The translations under genes were made by a program, and so were the position numbers. Below are positions 17,866-27,819 of a stretch of DNA of 64,000 bases, one piece after another. Within the stretch, counting starts at the first letter, position 1. The number at the start of each line of letters is the position of its first letter. This DNA comes from Thioflexithrix psekupsensis (lineage in GTDB: Bacteria; Pseudomonadota; Gammaproteobacteria; Beggiatoales; Beggiatoaceae). Location: NCBI RefSeq assembly GCF_002149925.1, contig NZ_MSLT01000023.1, positions 833,817 through 897,816 on the forward strand. The letters run 5' to 3'. Below the pieces are notes generated by a model that made no database searches, was not told the DNA's origin, and saw only the letters and a program-made list of their open reading frames with translations.

Positions 17866-19050
17866 TCAAGGATGCAAATAAAGCGGCAAACGCACCGTAA
17901 AAACGCTACCCTGATGTAATTGGCTTTCTACGCTCACTTCGCCTTGTAAAATGGTGCAGTAATGCCGACAAATGGATAAACCCAAACCCGTCCCGCCATA
18001 TTGCCGTGTAGAAGAACTATCGACTTGACTAAATGGCTTAAAAATCATTTCTAAATGCTCAGGCGCAATGCCAATTCCTGTATCAGAAACTGTAAAAATA
18101 ATCAGCGTTTCTGTGCGTTCAACCGATAAAGTAATTTTGCCTTCACGAGTAAATTTTGCAGCGTTACTCAATAAATTTAATAAAATCTGCTGTAATTTCA
18201 CAGGATCACTGTACAATTTACCGCAATTCGGATCACAATTCACTTCTAATTGATTGCTGCCTAATGTGGGTTTTATTACCGTAATCATTTCTTCCACCAA
18301 ATGACCCACATCCAATTCCACTAAACGCAATTCCGTTTTTTCTGCTTCGATTTTAGCAATATCCAATACATCGCTAATTAAGGTTAATAATTGTTTGGCG
18401 GCGGTTTGGATTTTTTCTAAATCATCAACAATTTCATTCGGCTGCATTTCGGGTGCATCTTCACGCAACAAATCCGTATAACCAATAATTGCATTTAATG
18501 GCGTGCGCAATTCATGACTCATATTCGCCAGAAAAACACTTTTTGCTCGATTGGCACTTTCAGCCGCAGCGCGAGCTTGTTCATTTTCACGATTGCGTTT
18601 TTCTAATTCTTGGGCATGAGCCTGCAATTGTTGCTGCAAACGACGGAATTTTAAATGCGTATTAACTCGCGCTAAAACTTCTTCATGTTGAAAAGGTTTA
18701 GTGACATAATCTACTGCACCTAATGAAAAACCTTTAACTTTATCTAAAGTATCGGCTAATGCAGTCATAAAAATAATAGGAATTTCTCTGGTTTCTCGCT
18801 GTGATTTTAATTTTTCACAGACTTCAAAACCGTCCATTCCGGGCATCATGACATCTAATAAAATTAAATCAGGACTGGCATATTCTGCCCGCTGAATTGC
18901 ACTTTTACCGTCTTTTGCCACCAATACCTTAAATCCTTCCGTATTAAGGAAATTAAACAATACGCTGACATTCGCAGGCGTATCATCGACAATTAACAGC
19001 GTCCCTTTACTGGCGATTTCGTCGCTGGGTGCAAGCGTTGCAGCATTCAT
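17866..19050 (-). CDS. Response regulator receiver fused to a histidine kinase
   Basis: 394 residues: receiver domain (LIVDDTPANVS, Asp in LLDVMMPGMDGF, DYVTKPF), a short coiled coil, HisKA with ANMSHELRTPLNAI, and HATPase_c (LLSNAAKFT, DTGIGI, GGTGLGLSI). It is soluble. Its ATG overlaps the stop of the membrane hybrid kinase upstream (ATGA at 19047-19050), so the two are translationally coupled and likely work in one phosphorelay. No DNA-binding output domain is present. Confidence 0.92.
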   Translation of the reverse strand: MNAATLAPSDEIASKGTLLIVDDTPANVSVLFNFLNTEGFKVLVAKDGKSAIQRAEYASPDLILLDVMMPGMDGFEVCEKLKSQRETREIPIIFMTALADTLDKVKGFSLGAVDYVTKPFQHEEVLARVNTHLKFRRLQQQLQAHAQELEKRNRENEQARAAAESANRAKSVFLANMSHELRTPLNAIIGYTDLLREDAPEMQPNEIVDDLEKIQTAAKQLLTLISDVLDIAKIEAEKTELRLVELDVGHLVEEMITVIKPTLGSNQLEVNCDPNCGKLYSDPVKLQQILLNLLSNAAKFTREGKITLSVERTETLIIFTVSDTGIGIAPEHLEMIFKPFSQVDSSSTRQYGGTGLGLSICRHYCTILQGEVSVESQLHQGSVFTVRLPLYLHP

Positions 19051-22000
19051 GAATGTGTCCCCCTGTAAGAATCAATGCGTTCACAAATTTCGTCCATTTC
19101 AAAACCACGCGCTAATACACGTAATTCTTCAAAAAAATGGAGATGTGTGGGTGGTGCTATTTTTTTAAATTCGCCAATATTTTCTAGCAGCGCGCTAACA
19201 TCTCCCATCATGGCATTTTCATATAAAATATTGGCTTGTTCGGGAGTTAATGCACTGGATTCGTCAATGGGTTTATTTTCTTCAATCGTATCTTTTAAAT
19301 CAAGACGATCTTTCTCCATTAAAGTGGGAGAAATCGTCTCATAAATCCAAGTTAATTTCAGTTGTTTTTGCAATTCTTTTAACAACACATCGGCTTGAAT
19401 GGGTTTAGGTAAAAACACATTACAACCCGCCTCCAAACTCTGTGCTTGATCCTGCTCAAAAACACTGGCAGAAACCGCTAAAACCGGCAAATCCACAAAC
19501 GCCACAGATTGGCGCAATTGGCGCACCATTTCAAAACCATCCAACACCGGCATCACCAAATCCGTTAAAACAGCATCTGGACGTGATACTTTAATTTTAG
19601 CCAAAGCCTGCGCGCCTTGCTCGGCTGTTTCTACTTGAAACCCTAAAGGCTGTAATAAATTCACTAATACAGAGCGATTTTCAGCCCGATCATCGACGAT
19701 TAATAATCGCTTAGGAGCTTCTCTAAAACCAACAATGACTTGGGGGGGAGCTTGTTTAGATTTGATCAAATGAGACACTTGAGGCGCAGGTAATGTTAAG
19801 GTAAAGCAACTGCCTTGTCCCAATTGACTGCGTAAGGTTAATTGTCCCCGCATCATCTCCACTAAACGACGAGTAATGGTTAAGCCTAATCCTGTGCCTT
19901 CCGACTTAAAAGCCGCATGACCGACTTGCTGAAAAGGTAAGAAAATGCGCTCTTGATCACTTTCAGCAATACCTTGCCCTGTATCGAAAATTTCAAACGT
20001 TAAAGAACCGTTATAATAACCCACTTTTAATGTCACGCCACCTTCGTGAGTAAATTTAACGGCATTGCCTAATAAATTCATTAAAATTTGTCGTAATCTT
20101 TTCTCATCTGCATGAACTCCCAAAGGTAAAGCCGTCACCGCCTCATAAATAAAGGCAATACCTTTTTGTTCCGCACGGATTTTAAAGACTTCAACCAGCG
20201 TACTAATAAAGTCCAATAAATCAAAATCAACACAATATAATTCAATACTATCCGCTTCGATTTTCGACAAATCTAAAATATCATTAATCAACGTCAATAA
20301 ATAATCACCGCTACGCTGAATAATTTGCACGCCCTCGCGTTGTTTTTCTGACAATTGACGGTCGCGTAATAAAATTTGTGCATAACCCAAAATTCCATTT
20401 AATGGCGTGCGCAATTCATGACTCATATTGGCGAGAAATCTACTTTTAGCGCGATTGGCGGTTTCAGCGGCGATTTTTGCTTGTTCTAATGCGCTTTCAG
20501 TGCGTTTTCTTTCCGTAATGTCCTGCGCCATGCCCAATAAACCAATCACATCATCTTGGACATTATGTAGCGGCAATTTACAAATTTCGGCATAACCCAT
20601 CGTGCCATCGGCACGGGCATATTCTTCGATATAATATTCTCCTTGATCAACCTGCATAATCCGTTGTTCTCGCTCGAAAAATGTAGGAGCTTGCTCTTGC
20701 CAATGCAAATCAAAATCCGTTTTTCCTAATAATTCCTCAGGGGAATTAACACCCGCTGTTTGCGCAAATATTTTATTACAACCGAGAAAACGACTCTGCC
20801 GATCTTTCCAAAAAATATAATGCGGAATATTCTCAATCACCACACTTAATAACACTTGTTGTTCTTGCAAGCGTTGATTAGCGTAATAACGTTCACTAAT
20901 ATCACGAGCAATGGCAATAATAATGGTACGATTGGGATTTAATTGTACCCGTTGCGCTTTAATTTCGGTGGGAAATTCGCTATTATCGGCGCGACGATTG
21001 CGCGTTTCAAAGGTCATCGATTCTTTTTCTCCCGTTAATACGGGCAGTTCAAAAACATCTCCCTGATTAGCCACGCCCACATCCACATCTTTAGGCGATT
21101 TGCCTATCAATTCTTCAGCCGAATAACCCAATTGTCGCGCTGCACCTTCATTCACATAAAGAAAAGAATAATGATTTGAATCCAATAAATAAACACCATC
21201 TTCTAATAAATCTAAACAGGTTTTAAATTGCTTTAATTCTTCAGTGGTTTGCAGCAGTATTTTGGTTTTTTCGGTTAATTCAATATTTTGCTTAATCTGC
21301 TCTTGTTCTCGCTGTTGCAACATATTAATATGCGCTTGAATAAGCTGCACCATTCCATTAAAAGTTAAAGCCAATTCAGCAATTTCATCTTTCCCCTTAA
21401 TGGGAATCGATAAATGATTAAAATCTCCTGTTCCTACTTTAACCACAGCATTGCGCAAATCTCGTAATGGTTGCACTAAACGATTGGTTAAGAAAAATAA
21501 CAAAATAAACCCAATAATTAACCCTAATCCTCCCGCAAAAATCACTTGATTGCGTAAATGTTGATTGGCTGCAAAAGCCTGTTCTTGCGGATATTGCATA
21601 ATTAAACGCCAATCATTACCTTTAAAACTTAAATAACCTCGTTCTTGCGATAACACATAAAAATAATCTTTGCCTAAAAATTGTGGTAATTCTGACGCTT
21701 CTTTAACTGAAATTTTCCGTTTAAAATAACCCAATGCTGCCTTATTATCATATAACACCTGTCCATCACGTTCTACCAATAAAACGCGAGTTTGTGCAGA
21801 AGATTCATGCTGAGACAGCCCTTGATTTAACAAATGATACAACACTTCGATAGGTACTTTTGCCACCACCGCGCCCCAAAAATGCCCCAGAATATCATAG
21901 ACAGGGGCTGCAAAAACCAGCACCGTCGTCTGTAAATGCGCGTCATAAACGATTTCACGCCCCGAACTCATCTCACCATGCTCGTAGACACTGCGTATCC

Positions 22001-22391
22001 ACTCAGAGGGCGCGGCTTTTTCTCCTAGGCCGTTGCCAGCGGTGTCTGCTATTTTGTGCTGGCGATAATCATAAACAGAAATTGCACTATAAATTTGATA
22101 AAATTCTAAAAATTGTTGTAACTTTATGGTCAATGCTTTTGTTTTTTCTCCCCGATTCACATCGGGTAAAATTTCTGACACACTAAGTGCCATCAATTGG
22201 GTATCGGCTTGACGTTCAAATAAAATCCGATCCATCGTGTCTAATAAATAATCAGCACGTTCTTGCAAATGGGTTTGGATTTGTTCAGCCGTAATTTTTT
22301 GTCCCGTTTGATATAAATAATGTCCAATGGGTAAAACCATCACCAGAGTAAAAATAAAATAAAACCAAATAATCTTGCTGGCAAAGCGCAT
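19047..22391 (-). CDS. Membrane hybrid sensor histidine kinase (sensor-HAMP-PAS-PAS-HisKA-HATPase-REC)
   Basis: About 1115 residues from the preferred start. A membrane helix near the N-terminus is followed by a periplasmic sensor of about 260 residues and a second helix (GGLGLIIGFILLFFL). HAMP comes next, then two PAS domains, HisKA (ANMSHELRTPLNGILGY), HATPase_c (LLGNAVKFT, GTGLGLTI), a receiver (LIVDDRAENRS, Asp in AVLTDLVMPVLDGF) and a roughly 100-residue tail. AAGGAG lies just before tandem ATG codons at 22394 and 22391; the longer frame from 22517 has no such site and would overlap the divergent gene. Ligand unknown. Confidence 0.92.
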   Translation of the reverse strand: MRFASKIIWFYFIFTLVMVLPIGHYLYQTGQKITAEQIQTHLQERADYLLDTMDRILFERQADTQLMALSVSEILPDVNRGEKTKALTIKLQQFLEFYQIYSAISVYDYRQHKIADTAGNGLGEKAAPSEWIRSVYEHGEMSSGREIVYDAHLQTTVLVFAAPVYDILGHFWGAVVAKVPIEVLYHLLNQGLSQHESSAQTRVLLVERDGQVLYDNKAALGYFKRKISVKEASELPQFLGKDYFYVLSQERGYLSFKGNDWRLIMQYPQEQAFAANQHLRNQVIFAGGLGLIIGFILLFFLTNRLVQPLRDLRNAVVKVGTGDFNHLSIPIKGKDEIAELALTFNGMVQLIQAHINMLQQREQEQIKQNIELTEKTKILLQTTEELKQFKTCLDLLEDGVYLLDSNHYSFLYVNEGAARQLGYSAEELIGKSPKDVDVGVANQGDVFELPVLTGEKESMTFETRNRRADNSEFPTEIKAQRVQLNPNRTIIIAIARDISERYYANQRLQEQQVLLSVVIENIPHYIFWKDRQSRFLGCNKIFAQTAGVNSPEELLGKTDFDLHWQEQAPTFFEREQRIMQVDQGEYYIEEYARADGTMGYAEICKLPLHNVQDDVIGLLGMAQDITERKRTESALEQAKIAAETANRAKSRFLANMSHELRTPLNGILGYAQILLRDRQLSEKQREGVQIIQRSGDYLLTLINDILDLSKIEADSIELYCVDFDLLDFISTLVEVFKIRAEQKGIAFIYEAVTALPLGVHADEKRLRQILMNLLGNAVKFTHEGGVTLKVGYYNGSLTFEIFDTGQGIAESDQERIFLPFQQVGHAAFKSEGTGLGLTITRRLVEMMRGQLTLRSQLGQGSCFTLTLPAPQVSHLIKSKQAPPQVIVGFREAPKRLLIVDDRAENRSVLVNLLQPLGFQVETAEQGAQALAKIKVSRPDAVLTDLVMPVLDGFEMVRQLRQSVAFVDLPVLAVSASVFEQDQAQSLEAGCNVFLPKPIQADVLLKELQKQLKLTWIYETISPTLMEKDRLDLKDTIEENKPIDESSALTPEQANILYENAMMGDVSALLENIGEFKKIAPPTHLHFFEELRVLARGFEMDEICERIDSYRGTHS

Positions 22392-22579
22392 CATTCTCTC
22401 CTTGTTTGATTTTGCTTTAATGACATGCAAAAGTTGATCATTCCAGTGGTTCAAAGAAAATATCCTATTTTGTATTGATGAGTAAAAAAACAAATCCAAT
22501 AACAACAATATAGGCAATGCCTTACGTCTATTATTTCAACGACTCATCCTGTCTTTTCCTAAAAACGGAACGAATATCA

Positions 22580-23356
22580 ATGATGGATTTAATCATGAAT
22601 ACTCAATACCTATGGTTCAAGGTTTTAATCATTCTTTTTTTAAGTGGCAACGGGCTTGCGGCGGAGGATAACGTTTTACTAGAAAATGATCCGTCTTTAC
22701 CGCAATCTAACTTATTGCTCGATCCAGCAGAACTTAACTCGATTCGCAATGAGCAAATTTATCCTTTTTATGTGCCTATTGAGCGGATGGTGGATATTAA
22801 CTTTATCCAGCAACAATTACAAGTTAATTACACCCTACAAATGGCGAAACACATTGTACATTTACTGAATCATTATCAAAATACGGAAAATTTACCTGTG
22901 CCTGCGGATGAAATGAAAATATGGCAAGAAAATCTGCTAAAAAATGATCCATTTATTGAGCGCATTGATTACATGGAGAAACATTATTTAGTGTTTATTT
23001 TAAAAAGCACATCTCCTGTTATTGAGAATTTACAAGGTAAAGAAATTCGTTATGAATACTATGAAAATCAATGGTCGCCTAGCTGGTCATTATCAGAATT
23101 ACTTGATTTAGAAGCCTCTGATCAAAAGGCAGGTATTAGCGAACCACCAGAAATTTCTCCACCTGCTTCTCCATCAGATTCTCCATCATTTTCTATTAGC
23201 TTATTTCCTGCGCCAATTGACTTTTTTTATTCTATGGGTATTATTACCGATTATTGCCGTAATCCTATGGGTTATATTTATCCTAAGGAGGGCATGGTTT
23301 CGGATCAGGCATGGTGTCCTATATGGCATTCTGCGGTTATGCCTTTGCAGGATTAA
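22580..23356 (+). CDS. Secreted protein of unknown function upstream of a TPS exoprotein
   Basis: About 259 residues. A hydrophobic signal segment (VLIILFLSGNGLAAED) is followed by a globular region and a Pro/Ser-rich linker (SEPPEISPPASPSDSPS), with a short C-terminal part containing two cysteines. I do not recognise the family. It ends two bases before the start of the filamentous-haemagglutinin-like gene, so the two are probably co-expressed and both exported. The start could be the ATG at 22580, 22583 or 22595. Confidence 0.6.
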   Translation: MMDLIMNTQYLWFKVLIILFLSGNGLAAEDNVLLENDPSLPQSNLLLDPAELNSIRNEQIYPFYVPIERMVDINFIQQQLQVNYTLQMAKHIVHLLNHYQNTENLPVPADEMKIWQENLLKNDPFIERIDYMEKHYLVFILKSTSPVIENLQGKEIRYEYYENQWSPSWSLSELLDLEASDQKAGISEPPEISPPASPSDSPSFSISLFPAPIDFFYSMGIITDYCRNPMGYIYPKEGMVSDQAWCPIWHSAVMPLQD

Positions 23357-23358
23357 AA

Positions 23359-25200
23359 ATGATGAGCAGAATAAAATGGATAGGGCTTGTCATAATGGGT
23401 TTATTTTGCATCACATTACAAGCCCAAATTCATGTAGAATCTAGTTCAGGCACAGAAGTTATTTTAAATGCACCCGAAATGCAATTACCTGAAACATTTG
23501 GAAAAGTAGTGGATAATACTTTATTTCATCGCTTCAATTATTTTAACCTGCATTCAGGGCAACATTTAATTTTTACAGGTTCTCCCCATTTAACCCAAGT
23601 GATTGCTCAAGTGAGCGGATCAGAACCTGCTTTTATTCATGGTACATTAAGCACTCAATTACCGAATGCTCATCTTTATTTTTTAAGTCCAAATGGTATT
23701 TTTATTGGAGAACAAGCGCGTTTTGAATGGCCAAAAGGGATTTATTTAACAACGGCTGATTATTTAATTTTTCCTACAGGTGATATAATTTCAACTCATT
23801 CCGAATTAGAAAATACTATTTTGCAGATTGCTTCTCCTGTTGAATTTGGATTTTTAAACGATAATAAAGCCAATATCACCTTACAAAATGCTCAATTAAA
23901 TTTAAGTGACGCACAACATTTTACATTAATAGCCAATCAAGTGAATATCGAAGACAGTCAAATAAAAATAAATTCAGGGCAAATCACATTAAAAGCGCAT
24001 TCCGTACCAGAAAATGCCCAAGGTCACATTACACTTTCTCGTTCCACTTTAAATACCAGTGGTGAAACAGGGGGATTGATTGAAATAACAGGCTCGCAAT
24101 TAACGATTCATGACAGCACATTAGCCACCAGAACGCAGGGTGCAGGTGATATTTCAATGGAAACAGGTATTCGTTTATTTGCTGATGAAATGATACTGAC
24201 TCATTATAGTTTATTAGACAGCAGCACTTTAGGAAAGGGCAATAGTGGAGATATTCATATTAATGCCACTCATTCGCTGCAATTAAACGAATATAGTAAA
24301 ATTGCCAATACGGTAGGAGATGGTTTTTATACGGCTCAGGGAACGGGGGGAAATATTGTCATCAATACCGAAAAATTAGCCTTACAATTAGGCAGCGTGA
24401 TTCAAACAGGCGCAGGAGCTTTTTTACAAGCCAATAGTGGTAATGCAGGGAATATTCAAATCAATGCCCATGATTTAACATTAACTCAACTCAGCTCATT
24501 AATTACTTCAACTCTTAGCGATGGAAAAGGTGGAGATATTGATTTGCACATAAAACAATTACGACTTGATAATGCGGCTATCATTGCCAGTAGTTTAGGC
24601 ATTGGAGATACGGGAAAAGTGCAAATTGATGCTGAGGAAATAAATCTGGATAATATTAGCGTTATTTCCACTCGATCTTTAAATGCAGGAGGGGGAGATA
24701 TTTCTTTATTCATTAAAAATAAATTATTACTTTTTGACAGTGCTATTACCACCACCGCTCGCGGTTCAGCAATGAGAGACAGTGCAGGAAATATTTATAT
24801 TAATAAGCCCACTTTTATCGTCTTAGATAACGGTGAAATTTTCGCCAGTGCTTTAGCTGGAGATGGTGGAAATATTGATTTAAAAAGTGATTATTTTTTA
24901 TCGCGCAATAGTCGCTTAGATGCTTCTTCTGCTTTAGGGATAGATGGAAACATTCACATTGATTCTCCCGTTATCGATATTGCTTCAGATTTGGCTATTT
25001 TAACGCAACACTATGCCAATCCGACTATTTGGTTAGATAAACGCTGCACGGGAAATTTAGAAGCCTATTTTAATAGCTTAGTTTACTCTCCTTATGATAT
25101 ATTGCCGTTATCGCCTTATGGTTTATTGCATTCTATTCGCTTGTCTTCTTTCGAGCCTGATTTTAAAATGCTGCGTAAAAGTATTGATCCTTGCGAATAA
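23359..25200 (+). CDS. Filamentous haemagglutinin N-terminal (TPS) domain exoprotein
   Basis: About 613 residues. A signal peptide (WIGLVIMGLFCITLQAQ) leads into a TPS/haemagglutination-activity domain (about residues 25-150) with the SPNGIFIGEQARF motif that corresponds to the NPNG motif recognised by TpsB transporters. The rest is a beta-helix-like series of repeats (GNIxI, GGDIxL patterns) ending with a Cys-containing region. Such proteins are secreted through the outer membrane by a TpsB partner, which is not in this window. I chose the ATG at 23359 because the longer frame overlaps the upstream gene. Confidence 0.85.
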   Translation: MMSRIKWIGLVIMGLFCITLQAQIHVESSSGTEVILNAPEMQLPETFGKVVDNTLFHRFNYFNLHSGQHLIFTGSPHLTQVIAQVSGSEPAFIHGTLSTQLPNAHLYFLSPNGIFIGEQARFEWPKGIYLTTADYLIFPTGDIISTHSELENTILQIASPVEFGFLNDNKANITLQNAQLNLSDAQHFTLIANQVNIEDSQIKINSGQITLKAHSVPENAQGHITLSRSTLNTSGETGGLIEITGSQLTIHDSTLATRTQGAGDISMETGIRLFADEMILTHYSLLDSSTLGKGNSGDIHINATHSLQLNEYSKIANTVGDGFYTAQGTGGNIVINTEKLALQLGSVIQTGAGAFLQANSGNAGNIQINAHDLTLTQLSSLITSTLSDGKGGDIDLHIKQLRLDNAAIIASSLGIGDTGKVQIDAEEINLDNISVISTRSLNAGGGDISLFIKNKLLLFDSAITTTARGSAMRDSAGNIYINKPTFIVLDNGEIFASALAGDGGNIDLKSDYFLSRNSRLDASSALGIDGNIHIDSPVIDIASDLAILTQHYANPTIWLDKRCTGNLEAYFNSLVYSPYDILPLSPYGLLHSIRLSSFEPDFKMLRKSIDPCE

Positions 25201-25246
25201 CATTGGCATCATTAGAACTTAAATTTTATCTTGAGAAAAAATAACC

Positions 25247-25561
25247 ATGCACTATTTATTAAATTCGCCTGTTTTAACCGCCTATGGGCAATATGTTTTT
25301 GAAGCCATTGCCTTAACAGAAGCCAAAGAATGGGCAAAAAATTCTTTTATTTCTGCGATTGGACACGCGGCCACCGCAGAATTATTATCGGTGTTATTAG
25401 AAGTGGAAGTGTCGGTTAATCGGGTGCGTATTGAAATGGAAATGGGAGATGAGGCTTTAGTGTTTCGCCTATTAACCAGAATGGAAGAAGGGCGAGTTTT
25501 TAGTCGAGAAGAAATTGCACAATTACCGTTTGAATTTGGGTTATTAAAAAAACAAGGTTAG
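25247..25561 (+). CDS. DUF1874 (AcrIII-1/Crn2-family ring nuclease-like) protein
   Basis: The 104-residue protein fits the DUF1874 family end to end: LLNSPVLTAYGQY at the start, SAIGHAATAELLS in the middle and FRLLTRMEEGRVFSREEI then LPFEFGLL at the end. Family members include the viral anti-CRISPR AcrIII-1 and its cellular relatives, which degrade the cyclic tetra-adenylate second messenger of type III CRISPR systems. The catalytic histidine corresponds to His40 here. No CRISPR array or cas gene is in the window, so its cellular role is open. It sits beside a restriction-modification pair. Confidence 0.8.
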   Translation: MHYLLNSPVLTAYGQYVFEAIALTEAKEWAKNSFISAIGHAATAELLSVLLEVEVSVNRVRIEMEMGDEALVFRLLTRMEEGRVFSREEIAQLPFEFGLLKKQG

Positions 25562-25692
25562 AAATGTTTTTTTTGAAAAGGCAATGGATCGTTATGCTGG
25601 CTATCAAGCCATTTTACGTAGGCTTTTTTTAATTCATCTTCACTGGCATTTCTCGCAACGCCCAATATTTCGTAATAATCTCATTTCGACAT
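25558..25692 (-). pseudogene. Remnant of a DnaJ J-domain gene
   Basis: Read on the minus strand from an ATG at 25692 this gives MSK, stop, DYYEILGVARNASEDELKKAY, then unrelated sequence and a stop. The first part is the unmistakable N-terminus of a J-domain protein. The fourth codon, normally Arg, is TGA, and the HPD motif is absent because similarity ends after KKAY. Its end overlaps the convergent DUF1874 stop. Confidence 0.75.
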
Positions 25693-25763
25693 AATTAAAT
25701 TAACTATAAGGGTTTGGAATGGGTTAATTGGGTTATTCTAAAATGGGAAGTTTTAAAAATTGT

Positions 25764-26873
25764 TTAATATTCTTTGGTCTCTATATTGAATTCAATGCGG
25801 CTTTGCAAAACAATTTCTTCAATCACACCGACTCCCTTACCTGCTGCAATGACTTGCTCAAATATTTCTACAAGTCTTGGTATATTAATAATTTCCTCTA
25901 TGGACTCAATGTATTTTTTTACAATGGTTTTGATTTGATAGATAGCTTCTGCCTGATGTGTTATTTTTTGCAGCAAATCACTTGTGGACTCACTTGTTTT
26001 TATAACAAATGTAATGGGATAGCGTTGTATTTTATCAATATCCAAAAAATATTTTTTTACATCAACCGTTTCTGTCACTTGGAAAAATCGGCCAAGCGGT
26101 TTCATTACAAAATCAATTCCTCCATCATTAGCATTAGTTCTGCCTGTTTTATAAAGAATAAGTGACTCTTCCACTATGTCTTCTGTTGACCATCCCCAAT
26201 ATATTTTTTGTTCCGCATAATACTGTTTTAGAATAGAAAAACTGACAATTTCAAAAATACGAGCGTCAATATTTGGCTGAAAAAGTTCTTTAATAAATTG
26301 AATGGCTTTTTCTGGTGATTTTTCTTGAATTGCCATTATCTCTTGACAGTAAGCCATAAATTCAGAAAATGCCTGTTGTTTTGCTGCAATATAAGCCTCA
26401 ATAATTTCTTTAATAGATAATGCAAGGTTAATTTGGTCAAAGATGATTAAGTTTTCATTAATCCAATACCTGTTGCTTTCCACATCTCTAATAATGGGTA
26501 AGTATTCACAATGTGGAAAATATTTTTTAAACTCTTCATTAAGACGATGGTTTAAAGCATGGTTTTGTAGTTTGCTACCAAAAGCTAATTCACGTTGTCG
26601 GCGAAATAAATCTGTAAATTTAGCACCTTCATAGTCAGAATAATTACCATTATTATCAAAATTTTTGCTAAGATAATCTTCAATTAAAACGTATATTGCA
26701 TAATGATTAGCAAATGCCGCTCTTGATTTAGAACCACGGTTTGCTGCTTTTGTTTTTTTATTAAGATATTGGATTATTTCACTTTTACTTAGAACTTCCT
26801 CACCGCGTCCTTGAGTGTTGTGATCAAGAATAGAGATAATTTTATCAGTAAAGTTATGTTTATCAATTCGCAT
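25764..26873 (-). CDS. Type II restriction endonuclease candidate
   Basis: About 369 residues from the ATG at 26873. The C-terminal half contains NDGGIDFVMKPLGRFFQVTE, arranged like a PD-(D/E)XK nuclease site (Asp in GGID, then QVTE). The gene overlaps by 11 bases the end of the DNA methyltransferase upstream, the standard layout of a type II restriction-modification operon. GGGAG lies upstream within the methyltransferase end. The specificity and subfamily cannot be told from sequence alone. Confidence 0.75.
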   Translation of the reverse strand: MRIDKHNFTDKIISILDHNTQGRGEEVLSKSEIIQYLNKKTKAANRGSKSRAAFANHYAIYVLIEDYLSKNFDNNGNYSDYEGAKFTDLFRRQRELAFGSKLQNHALNHRLNEEFKKYFPHCEYLPIIRDVESNRYWINENLIIFDQINLALSIKEIIEAYIAAKQQAFSEFMAYCQEIMAIQEKSPEKAIQFIKELFQPNIDARIFEIVSFSILKQYYAEQKIYWGWSTEDIVEESLILYKTGRTNANDGGIDFVMKPLGRFFQVTETVDVKKYFLDIDKIQRYPITFVIKTSESTSDLLQKITHQAEAIYQIKTIVKKYIESIEEIINIPRLVEIFEQVIAAGKGVGVIEEIVLQSRIEFNIETKEY

Positions 26874-27738
26874 TAAAAAGGTCTCCCGTTTGATCATTAC
26901 GAATTGTAGATCGACCATTTTTTACTTCCATCTTCTTTTTCACAGCCAGTAATTCTTCTCCCAAGTGTTCCTTCATTTCAAGCACACGGCGTAAACCAAT
27001 TTTTAAATACTCATCTTGTGTTTCTATACTAATACTTTTTCTACCCAAAGATTTAGCGACAGCCGCTGTGGTAAACGTTCCTGCAAAAGGATCAAGTATT
27101 GTATTTCCTTGATAACTGCTGGCACGGATAATTCTGCTCAACAAGGCTTCTGGTTTTTGAGTGGGATGATTTTCATATTCATTCATACGATAACGCACTC
27201 TTGGAAATTCCCAAACATTACCCGGAACTTTTTTCGTATTGTATGGTTTTGGGACTTTTCCTCTATAATCAATCAATTTTCGTTTTGCGCCCGTTTTTGC
27301 TTCAACCAGAATATCATCTGTATTAAAACAATATGAATTTGCATTTTTCACACAATGCAAAATAGGTTCATACATCGATCCATAATATTTTTTAGCTTGA
27401 ACTCCAGAGCTATCATAAAACCAAATAATTCGACTCAGAATCGTTAGTTTTTCTCTCACATACAAATCAAAATAAGGCATAAACTGCGTACTTGCCATTA
27501 AATAGATTGTTCCTGTAGGAGCTAAAACTCTGATACATTGATCAATCCACTCATAAGCCCATTTGATATATTCAGCTTCAGAAGGCCATTTATCCTGAAA
27601 GTTAGAAAATTGCTTACCCATATTATAGGGCGGATCAATAAAGATTAAATCTATTGATTCATCCGCTATTTCACTTTGCAATATTTCTAAGGCATCACCG
27701 TGATAAATAAGATGTCCCTGTTTTTCGTATTTTTCCAT
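26863..27738 (-). CDS. Site-specific DNA methyltransferase (amino-methyltransferase, DPPY type)
   Basis: About 291 residues with the catalytic motif IV FIDPPYNMG (near residue 35) preceding the S-adenosylmethionine-binding motif I ILDPFAGTFTTAAVAKSLGR near the C-terminus, i.e. the beta-class order. The target is an exocyclic amino group (N6-adenine or N4-cytosine); DPPY favours N6-adenine, but this is not decisive. I place the start at 27738 (MEKYEKQG) rather than at an upstream ATG that adds a non-conserved leader. It is co-transcribed with the endonuclease. Confidence 0.88.
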   Translation of the reverse strand: MEKYEKQGHLIYHGDALEILQSEIADESIDLIFIDPPYNMGKQFSNFQDKWPSEAEYIKWAYEWIDQCIRVLAPTGTIYLMASTQFMPYFDLYVREKLTILSRIIWFYDSSGVQAKKYYGSMYEPILHCVKNANSYCFNTDDILVEAKTGAKRKLIDYRGKVPKPYNTKKVPGNVWEFPRVRYRMNEYENHPTQKPEALLSRIIRASSYQGNTILDPFAGTFTTAAVAKSLGRKSISIETQDEYLKIGLRRVLEMKEHLGEELLAVKKKMEVKNGRSTIRNDQTGDLFNAN

Positions 27739-27819
27739 GTTCTGCGATAATTTTGGGAATTGCCAAATTTTATAACATCCTTCACTGTAACACGCCACAG
27801 CCCCTACAGCCAATTGTTT

